Source: Basidiobolus meristosporus CBS 931.73
Taxonomy: Eukaryota; Basidiobolomycota; Basidiobolomycetes; Basidiobolales; Basidiobolaceae
Assembly: GCA_002104905.1 (NCBI GenBank)
Contig: MCFE01000025.1
Span: 62,001-126,000, forward strand
Reading direction: 5' to 3'
Length of the DNA: 64,000 nucleotides
Every line of letters starts with the position of its first letter. The stretch's first letter is position 1. The notes beneath the pieces were generated by a model that ran no database searches, was not told the origin of the DNA, and saw only the letters and a program-made list of their open reading frames with translations. Below are positions 52,233 to 63,487 of the stretch, piece by piece. The position numbers and the translations under genes are program-made.

Positions 52233-52399
52233 TACATTAGAGGGGGAGTAAAATGGCTTACATTATTTGATTGGGATAAGAATCCCTATGAAAATGATTT
52301 TGGTCCCAATGGTAGATCCAATCCAGTTCAGCTGTCAGGATCCCACAGTGAGTCCATCATAATGCCAGCAGCTTGGACTTATTGGCCCTCTACACATTA
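52233..52399. other. Spacer between the inverted Harbinger-like fragments, holding a TNP2-like terminus
   Basis: 167 bases. CCTATGAAAATGATTTTGG at 52287, followed by GATCCAATCCAG and TCAGGATCCCAC, matches the TNP2 terminus and subterminal region but is not followed by transposase. It is a short TNP2 terminal relic. Confidence 0.6.
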
Positions 52400-53118
52400 G
52401 CCTTGTTCTGTTTCATAGTATCACATAGTGCCAGCCTGGTTATGGTGCTGGATTAATCTGGCACTCTATGGCAATATCTGGCACTGTAATTTCTAGCCTA
52501 AACCCAGTGGTAGGTTACAGGTACTGGTATTTTTACTCAATCTTAGTTATGTTGCCCAGTGCAATGCTTTTCTTGCTTTATTTACTTATCATAATTCTCC
52601 AGACAAATTTCTCTTGGTAGAAATCTTCTTGTATATGCAAATTGTGCATTAATATGTATCTCAACTATTTTACCAATTCTGCTTTTTTCTCCTATATATG
52701 ACTTTCCTCTGTATTTACCTGCCTACTTGCTTAATCTCTTTAGATATCCAAATGCATACTCTACTCTGACTCTGAAATAATGAAATATTTTTGTTGAGCT
52801 TCTGCCTCCTGCTAAGCACACCAATACTTGGCTCCCTATGAGCTATATTACATCCCAATCTCTGACAATCCTTGCCTATAATAGCTAAGTCTGCCAAACA
52901 TTTCTCCCCTCTACTGAATTCTGGATGATTTTCTACCCAGAGTGCTTCGTCGTGCCTACTTCCAGCAAATAGCCAACAAAACCAGATGATGTTATCCTCA
53001 ATGTCAGACAGTGCTTGAAACTTGACACAGTGTGCCTTGCATTTGCCAGGATGGACGTGCCTCTACCCTCTAGAAGGTCTGTTAATCCTGAATGGGGAGG
53101 TATCCAAAATACTCCCTA
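52400..53118 (-). mobile_element. PIF/Harbinger-like DNA transposon fragment 2, inverted
   Basis: The terminus GCCTTGTTCTGTTTCATAGT, preceded by TA, mirrors the end of fragment 1, and the reverse complement aligns with 51688-52232. It keeps ~180 bases that fragment 1 has lost, encoding ADLAIIGKDCQRL and RRQKLNKNISLFQSQSRVCI (52715-52897). This resembles the ADSAY and (F)N-LS-RV-(V)EH region of HARBI1-type transposases, with the final acidic residue not evident. A gypsy LTR fragment cuts it at 53118. Confidence 0.55.
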
Positions 53119-54106
53119 TAAGTCAGCAATTAATCTGGCAATATGTATGTAAGAAGCTGTTGGAACCTCAATTAGAATCAGCTCAAGTTTTAGTGAATGC
53201 TATACTAGCTAAACTCCCTATTCCTCTACAAATCTTATACCAAGACTTGTAGCATTGTCAACAACAATAATTAGAAACCTCCCTCCTAATGAATGAAGAA
53301 GCCTCCCTTAAGATGTCCAAAAATCAATAATGGAAGATTGCCATCCAGCAAATCCTGGTCCAACAGTAACAGTTGCTTCAGATCCTTAGCCAGCAGCAAC
53401 AAGGAGTGACTACCATGGCCCAGAGCTAGCAAAACCCTGTCAAGAGCAACTGTAGTGAGAAGGTCAGCTGGTACCAAGGTAGAGTCAATGAAAGCCTGGG
53501 AACTTGCCTCTTCCAGATTGAAGAAGCTTTTAAGGCTAAGGGAATTGCTCCAGAGAACAAGTTACATTATGCAGCCTCTTGCCTGGCAGATGCTGCTTCA
53601 TAGTGGTATTGCAACAAGATCAGGTCAGCCACCATGATGGGATGCTCTACAATCTCTACCTGTGACAAGTTTGTCTCAGAAGTTCAGGATGCTTTTGAAT
53701 CTCCACACCAGCAGACACTACTAAGAAGAAAGTTGGAGACACTAAGACAGAAAGGAATGGCCAAATATTACGTTCATGAATATAGATATCTACTTGGACA
53801 AATTGAAAGAATGTAACCCTGGATCAAGTGGAATATTTTATTGATGGGTTGAAAGAAAGAACTGCAAGGAAATGGATTATTGAAGAAGCTATCATTATTG
53901 CCATTGAATATGACTCAGCTATGTTTGGAGTTGGGAAGCCCACAATGACTAATTGGAGAGGCTACAATCACTATGAAAGAAGACAATCAGAGTCAATGCC
54001 AATGGAAATAGATGCTATGCAGAAAAATCCTACCTCAGAATAATGTGAGAAGTAAGGACTTTGCTTTAATCGCCACCAGCAGGGATATATTGCAAAGTAC
54101 TACCCC
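53119..54106 (+). mobile_element. Gypsy-2: LTR 3' part and gag only
   Basis: LTR sequence at 53119-53254 (ACTAGCTAAACTCCCTATTC to CTTGTAGCA) is followed by a diverged primer-site region and gag in the gypsy-3 order. Pol is absent: at 54106 it joins repeat F in the middle of the zinc-knuckle region (CHQQGYIAKYY). Confidence 0.8.
53255..54106 (+). pseudogene. Gypsy-2 gag, frameshifted
   Basis: Readable segments are the Gln-rich N-terminus (IQQILVQQ-like), 53634-53816 (SPHQQTLLRRKLETLRQKGM) and 53828-54043 (FIDGLKERTARKW, FGVGKPTMTNWRGYNHYERR). Premature stops occur at several junctions. Confidence 0.75.
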
Positions 54107-54107
54107 T

Positions 54108-55254
54108 TGTCTTTGCAGTACATCCTTGCAATCTGCAAGTGTGCTTCTTGAGCACTCCTCTTGAAGAAGTGCTGCAACCTCTTAGTGTGCCTATTAATGT
54201 TCCAAGATCCCACTTAATGCATTGAGATAGTGTTTTGAGCTCTTGAAATTGTAGCCTTATCTGTCAGTAGGATCTCCACTCTGTCAACAGTGGAGGATGT
54301 GGAGGCTGTGGTAAACATATTACCTTTTCCTGCAAACTCATCTACCTTGCTGGAGTGTTGCTCAACTGGCCACACTTCCAACTCTTGTGAATACAGCGGT
54401 TTTCTTGTTGATAATTCTTCTTGGCTATGGAGGGATTCAGTCTGCTCCAGGCTTGCAATATTTTTTGGCAAAAACTGCAGTTTTTTTGCATGCCTCCCTA
54501 TCTCAAGCATGGATAGACATTTCCCATTTACCTTGTCCTTTATCTCTGATAGGTCTTTCACTGCTACTTTGTCCAAGTGCTTTTTATGATGAACTATGTT
54601 TTCTCCTTGATAAATTCTGCTCTGACACATCTGTTTTGGCCTACTTGTCCCTTGCTGGCACACTTCTGGCAACCTGACATTTCTTTTCTGCTTGTTTCAG
54701 GCTCTCAACCATGGATGGGATTGGCTCCTGTAAAAGCTGCTGGTTTTCATCACTGCCTGGTCCTTCACTGCTGCCTTGACTGAGTGCTTCTTGAGTGGTA
54801 CTAAGCTTTTTCCTTGATAAATGTTGTGCTGGTGCATCTGTGACTGCCTGCTTGTCCCTAATTGACACTCTTCCAGCTACCTGGCATATCTTTGACACTT
54901 TTATGGAGATTTAGGCCCTGCTTGTAACAGGCTCTTGAGGAAGTTGCTAGTTTTTAGCCATGGCACCCTTGTTCTTCTGACTTAGATGGTTTCTGCTATT
55001 CTTAACATACTTTCTTGGTATACCAATGGTGGCCCAAAACCCATTTGCCCATTTGAATCCAGGATAATATTCATGGAACAAGTCAAGTGCATTCTGTTTG
55101 GCCTTGAGTTCCTGATGGTCCCATGGTATGCCAGCCTTAAGGTAATGGTGTGCTTGACTTCTGATGGCCTCTTAAATATTTGCCCACTCTTTATTATGGC
55201 ACTCAGCAGCTTCACAGACCTTCAATGTCTTTTGATTTTTAGGCTTTGATATAA
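54108..55254 (-). pseudogene. Repeat F, copy 3
   Basis: Segments 54641-54898 (ICQVAGRVSIRDKQAVTDAP, QHLSRKKLSTTQEALSQGSS) and 54214-54672 (KVDEFAGKGNMFTTASTSS, RVEILLTDKATISRAQN) show two units of the ~209-base repeat (comparable points near 54615 and 54823). The extreme C-terminus is cut at 54108 by gypsy-2. The N-terminal side extends to the gypsy-3 LTR. Confidence 0.65.
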
Positions 55255-55623
55255 GTGTTACAAGTCTTGGTATAAGAGTTGTAGAGGAATAGGGAGTTTA
55301 GCTAGAATTGTATTCACTAAAACTTGAACTGATCTTTATTGAGATTCCAGCAGCTCCTTATATACATTTTGCCAGATCAATTGCCAACTAATTGTATTTT
55401 CTAATGTAGGCTGTGGCTGATTACTCACTTGATTGCATCATCATTGCCCAATAAGATCCTACTTAATATATCTATTTCTGTCTGATAAGGATCTGCTGAT
55501 TCATTGGCTGACTAATGCTACTGATTTCATAGATAATACTGATATACTGATAACCTAAACATATACTAATTGATTTGTCTAAAAATTGATCTAACTTAAA
55601 CATTCAAGGGGCAGATCATAACA
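55255..55623 (-). repeat. Gypsy-3 3' LTR
   Basis: 369 bases, TGTTACAAGTCTTGG...GATCATAACA on the plus strand. It is the inverse of the 38481 solo LTR with scattered differences. Confidence 0.95.
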
Positions 55624-55640
55624 TGCTCCCCTACTAAAGT
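55624..55640 (-). promoter_or_regulatory. Gypsy-3 polypurine tract
   Basis: The minus strand reads CTTTAGTAGGGGAGCA directly before the LTR. The pol stop TAG (55634-55636) lies inside it. Confidence 0.75.
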
Positions 55641-58600
55641 TGAGAGGGTTCTTCTGAATTTCTTTTCTTGTGATACCAATATCTTGATGGTTCAGTATTA
55701 TCAGCAAGTCTTGCAAGCTTGAGTCTGTCCCTATGCACTAAGTCTTCCTGGATATTGCCTTGTTTGTCCACCAGTTGGTAAGTTGCAAATGGACATTCTC
55801 TGATGATCTTGAATGGTCCTGTCTATTGTGGCTCAAACTTCTTCTGAGTGTTGTTTCTTAGCAATACAAAGTTCCCAACTGTCAATGCTTCTGGTGCTAT
55901 AGTCTTATCAAATCTCTGCTTCATCTTTTCTGCACTTTGAGATACTTTGGTCTGTGCTTCTTGATGTCTTTGTTCCAGTTGCTGGTGTCTACTTGGCTGA
56001 CTGAGTTCATCTTCTAAGATGTCTGTAAGCTTTGGTTGTGTGAGATCTCCTGGAATCCTTGGTTCACATCCATAAACTAAGTAAAATGGTGATTGCTGGG
56101 TGGTGTTGTGTACTCTGACTCTGCATGCAAAGAGTGCTTGGTCTATATACTCATCCCATCTACTGACAACTCCATTTGCATACTTGGTCAGCATTTTTCC
56201 AAATAATCCATTAAACCACTCAGTGACTTCATTAGTTCTGGGGTGATATGCCAAGGTTTTCAAGTGTCTGGTCTGCTGCATCTCCAGGTCAGCCTCTAAT
56301 GTCTTTGCCATAAAGTTTGCACCTCTATAGGATAAGATCTCCACAGGGCATCCAAAATTCATCAGGATCTCATGGTTAATGAAACTTGCAACTTCTTGTT
56401 CACTGGCTATTGGTACAGCTTTAGCAACTGGCCATTTAGGGGCGTGGTCAATTGCTATTAGGATCCAACGGTTGCATTTCCTGGTAGTTGGCAGTCTTCC
56501 AATAAAGTCAATTCCCCATCTTTCAAATGGTCTTACAGGCTCCAAGGGAAAGAGTTTGGCAATTCTCTGTGATTGGCTTTGGTTGATTTGGCAATTTGGG
56601 CATGTTCTCACTAACTTCTCAATGCCTTGTTTTATTCTGGGCCACCATGTTCTGGCTTTCACAAGACTATAGGTTCCTTCAATTCCAAGATGTCCATATC
56701 CATTGTGTAGCTTATGTATTAAATCCAGGCATACAACATAAGGGCAATAGGCAATAGGGGTTCCATCAACAATTTGGTAGAGTGTTTCATCCTGTACTAC
56801 AAGCTTGCTGGCTTCATCACGGATTATCTTCTTGATATCTATATCCACCTCAGTAGGAATGGCTTGGTCCTCCAAGTACTTTGGTAATAGGCTAGGCCAA
56901 TCTGATTCATGCACCAAGTTGAGTTGTGCAACTTGATCTAATCTTGATAAGGCATCAGCAACCGTGTTGTTTTTTTCCAGGGCAGTAGAAAATCGCCAGG
57001 CCAAATTGCTGAATGTATTCACTCCATCTTGTCATTCTTCTGGAGAGTACCTTCTGAGTAAATATATACTTGAGTGAGGCATGATCAGTCTTCACAGTGC
57101 ATTTGACTCCTTCAATATAGCATCTCCATGTCTTCAAACAGTGTATTATAGCAAGCATCTCCTTCTCATGGACTGGATAGTTTTGTTCTGCTGAGTTCAG
57201 TTTCTTGGATTCAAAGGCAACAGGATAGTCCTTTCCCTTCTGTTCTTGGCTCAGCACTCCACCAATTGCATAATCCAAAGCATCTGTGCAAAGAGTGAAC
57301 TCTTTTCTGAAGTCTGGTATTCTGAAGCTTGGCAGCTTAGCAACTTCATTCTTGAGTGTCTTGAAGGCAGTCTCACAAGCTTTGTCCCACTTGTAGGTAT
57401 TGTCGTTCTTGAGGATATCAGTTAAAGGGGCTGCAATACTTGCAAACAACTTGACAAATCTCCAATAATAGGAAACCATTCCAAGGAATGATCAGAGCTC
57501 TGATATGCTATGGGGCTGCTTTAGATTCTTGATTACTTCCACCTTCTTGGGGTCTAAGGTTACTCCTGTGCAAGTCACTATGTGTCCCAGATATTCTACA
57601 TGCTCCTTGAAGAATTCACACCTGGGTAGCTTGCCGTAAAGCTTGTTCTCTCTTAGCTTCTTCAAGACCTTTTCAATGTGCACCAAGTGATCCTGTTCTG
57701 TCTTGCTGTGTATCAGTATATCATCTAGGTATATTATGTCAAACTTGTCCAGGTACTCCTGGAAGACAGTCTGCATCAGGGTCATGAAAGTTGCAGGGGC
57801 ATTGGTGAGGCCAAAACTCATGACTAAGTACTTGTAATGTCCATATCTGGTCCTGAATGCTGTCTTAGGGATATCTTCTGATTTCACCCTAATCTGGTTG
57901 TATCCTGACATGAGGTCAATCTTGCTGAATATGGTGGCTCTATTAAGTTGGTCCAAAAGCTCATCAATCCAAGGTATGGGGTACTTACTCTTGATGGTAA
58001 CTGAGTTGAGGGCTCTGTAGTCAATGCACATCCCAAGTGCTCCATCCTTCCTTTTCACAAAAAGCACTGGTGCTCCCCAAGGCAACTTGCTGGGTCTGGT
58101 GTATCCTTGCTCCAATAGCTGATTGACTTGTCTCTTCATTTCCTCCAATTCCAATGGACTCATTCTGTAAGGTGTCTTGCTCACTGGAGGGCTATCTCCT
58201 GTGTCAATGGCATGATCCACATCTCTGACTGGTGGTAGGCTTACAAGCTCATCTGGAATCACATCTGAATATTTCTTCAAGAGAGTCTGGACCTGCTGGG
58301 GTGCTGGGGTAGTGGAATCCTCCTGTAATACTGCCATGAGGAACATCTGGGTACCTTTTCTAAGTGCTCTACAGAACTGGGACTTGCTAAGTTCACTTGT
58401 CTCACACATACTGGAATTGACCAAGTTGAAATCCAGCCTGGCAGGTAATAGCTTGTAGGTCTTGTTGTCCTTTTGGATCGGAGTAGCATGGGTTCTCCAG
58501 TTGATTGATGGATTACAACAAAATAGCCAGGTTTTTCCAAGTACAAGGTCAAATTTGCAGTTCCCAAATATATAAGCCTGTAGGTCTTCTTCATAGTCAT

Positions 58601-59768
58601 TGATCTTCATTCTTACTGGCTGGGTAATACAGGTGATTATGTGAGAGTTCCCATCAGCTGTGGAGACTGAAGTTGATTTGGTAGGCTCTGAGTTGATTCC
58701 AGCTTTTAAGGCAAATTGTTCTGACATATATTCCTGTGATGCTCCAGAGTCAATCATGATTTTGGCAGGTACTCCATTGATTACTCCATTCAAGTATAAT
58801 AGCATTCCTGAGTTTGAGGTCATCTGGGATAGGTATTCTTCTGTCATATGGGGGGTGAGTTCTGAGTCTTCTTCAAGTGCATCCTCCATGTAACCATGCT
58901 CCATGGCCTCAATACGGTTAAAGGTTCTTGATGGCTGGTGTCCATTTCTTCTATGAGGGCAGTACTTTGCAATATGTCCTTGCTGGTGGCAATTGAAGCA
59001 AAGTCCTTTCTTCTTACATTCTTCTGAGGTAGGATTCTTCTGCATAGCATCTATTTCCATTGGCACTGCTTCTGATTGTCTTTTTTCATAATGATTGTAG
59101 CCTTTCTGATTAGTCACTGTAGGCTTCCCAACTCCAAACATAGCTGAGTCATAGTCAATGGCAATCTTGATGGCTTCTGCAATAGTCTGAGGTCTTTGAT
59201 AATTCACTTCCTTGCAAGTTCTTTCTTTCAACCCATCAACAAAGTATTCAACTCCATCCAGGGGGTCCATTCTTTCAATTTGTCCAAGTAGACATCTGTA
59301 CTCATAGATGTATTCTTGAACCATCCCTTTCTGTCTGAGTGTCTTTAACTTTCTTCTCAGTAGTGTCTGCTTGTGTGGAGGTTCAAAAGCATCCTAAATT
59401 TCCAACACAAACCCATCCCAGGTAGAGATTGTAGAGCATCCCATCATAGTGGCTGACCGGATCTTGTTGTGGTACCACTGTAAAGCTGCATCTGCCAGGT
59501 AAGAAGCTGCATAATGCAACTTGCTTTCTGGAGCAATTCCTTTTGCTTTAAAAGCTTCTTCAATCTGAAAGAGCCAAGTTCCCAGGTTTTCATTGACTCT
59601 GCCATGATACTGGTTGACCTTCACACTAAAGTTGCTCTTGACAGGGCTTTGCTGGCTCTGAGCCATGGTAGTCATTCCTTGTTGCTGTTGGCTGAGGATC
59701 TGGAGTAACTGTTGCTGTTGGGCCAGGATTTGCTGCATGGCATTCTTCCATTGTTGATTGTCCAACAT
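55634..59768 (-). pseudogene. Gypsy-3 gag-pol polyprotein with three stops and one frameshift
   Basis: Gag starts at ATG 59768: a Gln-rich N-terminus, capsid (FSVKVNQYHGRV, TLLRRKLKTLRQKGMVQEYI) and zinc knuckle CFNCHQQGHIAKYC. Protease is IMIDSGASQEYM. Reverse transcriptase has [46 protein letters not shown] and IIYLDDILIHSKT with intact YLDD. RNase H has CTDALDYAIGGVLSQ and KTDHASLKYIF. Integrase has HLGIEGTYSLVKARTWWP, RTCPNCQIN, WGIDFIGRLPTT and a GPF module, but the SDRGANF block reads SYRGANF, losing a catalytic Asp. Breaks are TAA at 59394-59396, TGA at 57492-57494 (Arg codon CGA expected), a one-base frameshift in an A-run near 56975, and TAG at 55823. There is no chromodomain. Confidence 0.92.
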
Positions 59769-59808
59769 CTTGAGGGTGGTTGCTTCTTTCTTCAGGTGGG
59801 AGGTTCCT

Positions 59809-59826
59809 GGTTATTGCCTCTACCAA
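59809..59826 (-). promoter_or_regulatory. Gypsy-3 primer-binding site candidate
   Basis: The minus strand reads TTGGTAGAGGCAATAACC right after the LTR end CTTGCAACA. The TGG matches a tRNA 3' CCA end, so unlike the copia elements this family uses conventional 3'-end priming. The tRNA species is not identified. Confidence 0.55.
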
Positions 59827-59879
59827 TGTTGCAAGTCTTGGTATAAGAGTTGTAAAGGAATAGGGAGTTTAGCTAGTAT
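59827..59879 (-). repeat. Gypsy-3 5' LTR remnant
   Basis: 53 bases of LTR (TGTTGCAAGTCTTGG to TTTAGCTAGTAT), then TNP2 sequence. Confidence 0.8.
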
Positions 59880-61878
59880 CTAAGCCTAGATCACCATCTA
59901 ACCTGGATCACTACCTGTATCCATTACTTGATGAATCTTGTATGCTTTCCAGTGGGAAAACAACAAATGGCCATCATGTAAAAGCACATATTATTATCTG
60001 CATTGGAGATACCCCAGCCATCAGCAAGATAGTGGGTCTTTCCAGGAACAATGGATGGTATTGCTGTTGAATGTGTGAGAACCTGGGGATTTACTCCATA
60101 ACTCACACACATTAATATTACCCAAACACCAGCACTAAGAACATCATCTTTCTACAGAAAGAATGTACAGAAGTAAGCATGCAATTGCAGCAAAGCTGGC
60201 AAGCTATAAGCCAATGGCCAGAATATGGAATCAATTGGAAACTGGAGATACTTAAAATGGAGGATATCTGCTGGAGCAAAAGCTCTCCACTGGGAGCAAT
60301 GCATTTGCTTTTCAACAATATCCTGATACTGATCACCAAGTTGTACATGGGGCAACTCAAGCTAAATGAGCCCTTTAAGATACCAGAGAAATTTGAAAGA
60401 ATTGGCATGATATTACAGAGAATCAGCTACCCTAAGAACTTCTCATAGGCTCCAATCAATTTTCATATGCATATGCAACAATACAAAAGCAATTACTGGA
60501 TGAACTGGATATGTATTAATTCATGTGGTGTTCTGAAGCCATTCCTGCCAAGAGTACATTGGAAGCACTGGGAGTTATATGTGGACATTGTAGGATATTT
60601 ATCCAGAAGCAGATCATCAATACCAACTTGACAGATCTACAGCTGTTGTGCAAGGGGTTTGTGATGGGCTTTGAGCAGCTACATTACAAACATAAAGCTG
60701 AACATGAAGATCTCTGCCACTACTGTATCCATTCTGTACTCCATCTTCCATGGTGTGTAGAGAATATTGGGCCTTGCTTCATCTTTTGGGAGTTTCCTAT
60801 GGAGTAGATAAGTGGGGAGATGGAAGACAAGTCAAGCCACAGGTACTACCATATCCCAATCTTATCAAGAGTATTACCTGCAAGTCTGTCATGGATGTGA
60901 TGAGTTGGCACATGGAGGACAGCCAGAAAGAGTTGGAAAATACTGAGGACAAATATGCACATAGAGACACCCATGCCTATAGCATTAAGAAGCTAAGCGG
61001 CCCCAATGCATGGGTAATCAGTTAAGTAATGCAAAGTTGGGTTGGGTGCAACAAACAACTAATTTTTATCAGGAAAATCTACCAAGACTTGCCAGATTTC
61101 TCATGGTCACAAGCCAACTTCTACACCACTCAGTACAGAATTCACACAAACAAAAGCCAGAGCCCACCTATAAGGGGGACTAGAATTCAGCAGGGAGAAG
61201 GAATATATTGGCTAAATACCAAGAAGTTCTTTGCGGATATTCAGGAGATATTCATGGCAGAAGTGGCAACAACCAAGCATATGTTGGCAAGATGTATATG
61301 TTACTAGTAGTACAAGGTATATGGCAACTTTGCAAGTATCAAACTAAAGAGCTGTGAAGTTGAGGTTATAGAAATATGTTAACCCAAGGTAGGAGTGGGT
61401 AAGCAAATAAAGAGGGGTGATTCTACAGTGGAATCTATGAATTGCACAAGGGGAGGTAAAAAAAGGAAATACTATTTGGTAAATTGGCACAGTAGTTTTA
61501 TACATAACTAGCTGTAGGCTGCCATACTGCCATGATAATGCCATCAGCAACTTGCAATGAGGCTGTCAAGCACCGTCAATTTTTTTGCTATACAAGGTAA
61601 TTGAATGTACAGACTGGTTAGATCCATTAAAAATAGCTGTAGAGTGCATCACAACTACAACAATGCCATGCAATTATTGCTACAGCACCAACCAAGCCTT
61701 GTCAAGTTTTATAGCTTTATTTGGCAGTGAAATTAGTTAAATGCCATTGTGAGCAGGTCATACAATTGTTAAGAGGGACACTGATTCCAAGCTGCCTGTA
61801 TTATGATGGTCTCCAAAGAGGATCCTGATGGCTGATCTGAATTGGATCCACCTGCATGACTAAGTTATTTTTCATAGG
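59880..61878 (+). mobile_element. TNP2/CACTA-type transposon, copy 7, 3' two thirds
   Basis: Starts in the KSPSNL block (TCTAACCTGGATCACTACCT) and runs through the C-terminal half to the terminus TTTTTCATAGG at 61878. Peptides are 60523-60807 (YKHKAEHEDLCHYCIHSVLH, then CVENIGPCFIFWEFPME) and 61029-61307 (ADIQEIFMAEVATTKHMLAR). A TAG directly after FPME breaks the frame. The ~500-base noncoding 3' region keeps the family order. Confidence 0.8.
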
Positions 61879-62087
61879 GTGTTGTCAAGAGGCAGAGGCC
61901 AAAGTGTCCAAAAGTGTAGAGAAAATGAGCACAAGCCTGATAAGACTATATTACCAGTAACTTTGACCATTTAGAGCTTTGTATTGCCAAGAAACAACAC
62001 TTGGACAAGGTTTGCACCACAATAGCCAAGTTCATTTAAGATCATCCAATAATACTCATCTGGAACTAGCCAAAAGTGGGCACACTA
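61879..62087. other. Unassigned sequence between TNP2 copies 7 and 8
   Basis: About 210 bases with no gene and no match to the families described here. Confidence 0.35.
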
Positions 62088-62129
62088 AAAAGCCATAGAG
62101 TTGAGGTGATTGAAGTATTTTAATTGCGG
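62088..62129 (+). mobile_element. TNP2 copy 8, left part before the solo LTR
   Basis: ACTAAAAAGCCATAGAGTTG and the following bases match the KSHKVEVIEV coding block of copy 3. It is cut at GCGG by the solo LTR and resumes at 62934. Confidence 0.7.
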
Positions 62130-62933
62130 TGTGGTGGTGTAGAGATACTCCTGGGAGAAGCTACACAACTCAAGCTGTGTGAGATATCTGATGGGTGCAA
62201 AAACCTCTGTGTCTAAACTGCTGGTGTCTTTGTCAATATGTCACTATGGTAAAAGCTCCTGCTTCTCTAGCTTCCTGGGTGCTCCAAGTGTCTCTAAAGG
62301 CCTCTGTGTGTCTTGTGCACTACCCTGAAAAGCTCCTTGATGGCAGGTCTGAGATGTACTGTTGAAGGCAGGTGCAGTGATCAACTGCTAATCAATAAGG
62401 TAGAAGTGTTACTGATAGAAGGGATGATTTATTGATGAGGGATTGCTTTCCCTTAAATAGTTTTCCTGATTGCCAAGTGATTACTAATGACAAGGTTCTA
62501 GAAGATTCTAGGCATCAGTGGAATTCCTGATGACTTCACTATGAGCTAAAAATATGCCAAGAATGTCCTGGAAGATTCTAAAAGGCACGGCACATCCAAC
62601 CAATCAGGAATCAGTAGTCTGAAACCTGTGCAACATAGAAATACCATATATGGTATTGAAGTGGTAGGGATGGTAACACAGACCTAGGTCATGTGTCACA
62701 GGTACTGACGCAGGTGCTTGCCTTATGTAGATACATATACTGATCACAAAGCTGAATAACATCAGGGATAACTAATGCTAATAACTAATCAGGGTAAACA
62801 TCATATGGGGATAACACTGATAACATGGGCAAAAGAAGAATGGGAAAATACTGATAAGATAATATATGGATAAGTATATCATAATGGCTATATGAATAAA
62901 CTTGTCTGTGGGAGGTATGTTTACCCTACCACA
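62130..62933 (-). repeat. Solo LTR, family B (804 bases)
   Basis: TGTGGTGGTGTAG...CCCTACCACA ends, flanked on both sides by GCGG (62126-62129 and 62934-62937), a perfect 4-base target duplication inside TNP2 sequence. On the minus strand TATTTAAGGG is followed by CAATAAATCATCC, matching the promoter and poly(A) layout of the other LTRs. ATACCATATATGG-TATTGAA is also found in solo LTR A. There is no coding content. The parent element is not in the window. Confidence 0.85.
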
Positions 62934-63482
62934 GCGGCAGGTGAGTGTGTTTGTAGAGGTTAGTTAGCAGGAGGCCATAGTTTTTTTGATTCAAACTATA
63001 TGTGATAGACCCAAGGTAGTAGTGGGTAAAAAAATAAAGAGGGGTGATTCTACAGTGGAATATATGAGTTGTACAAGGGGAGGTAGAAAAAGAAAATACT
63101 ATTTGGTAACTTGGCATGGTAGCATTATACAGAACCAGTGGTAGGCCATCATACTACCAATATAATGCTATTGGAGTCTTGCTGTGAGGCTGTTGCAATG
63201 CCATCAAGTTTCTTGGCATATAAGACAAATGGATATCCTTGCTAACTGGATCCACTTAAAGTAGTTGGATAGCACTAAAAGACCGCAACAATTCCATGCA
63301 AATATTGTCAAGTTTTATCCCTTTATTGGTTGTAAATTAGCAGAACACCATCATGATCCCATTATAAGGTCATTAGGAGGGTCACTAATTCCATGCTGCT
63401 GGTATTATGACAATCTCTAAACAGGATCCTGACGGCTGATATGGATTGGATCCACCTGCGGGACCAAATTATTTTTCATAGG
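62934..63482 (+). mobile_element. TNP2 copy 8, 3' region and terminus
   Basis: GTTTGTAGAGGTTAGTTAGCAG shows the uninterrupted copia-1 target site, then the normal 3' noncoding region to TTTTTCATAGG at 63482. Directly beyond is repeat F. Confidence 0.8.
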
Positions 63483-63487
63483 AATAC

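Larger units (their letters stand above)
55255..59879 (-). mobile_element. Gypsy-3: Ty3/gypsy LTR retrotransposon, best preserved gypsy copy
   Basis: Full 369-base 3' LTR (55255-55623), polypurine tract, a long gag-pol frame, primer site, and a 5' LTR cut to 53 bases (59827-59879). It has few inactivating changes compared with gypsy-1. At 59879 it joins TNP2 sequence without a recognisable target duplication, so the 5' LTR was lost by deletion. Confidence 0.93.
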
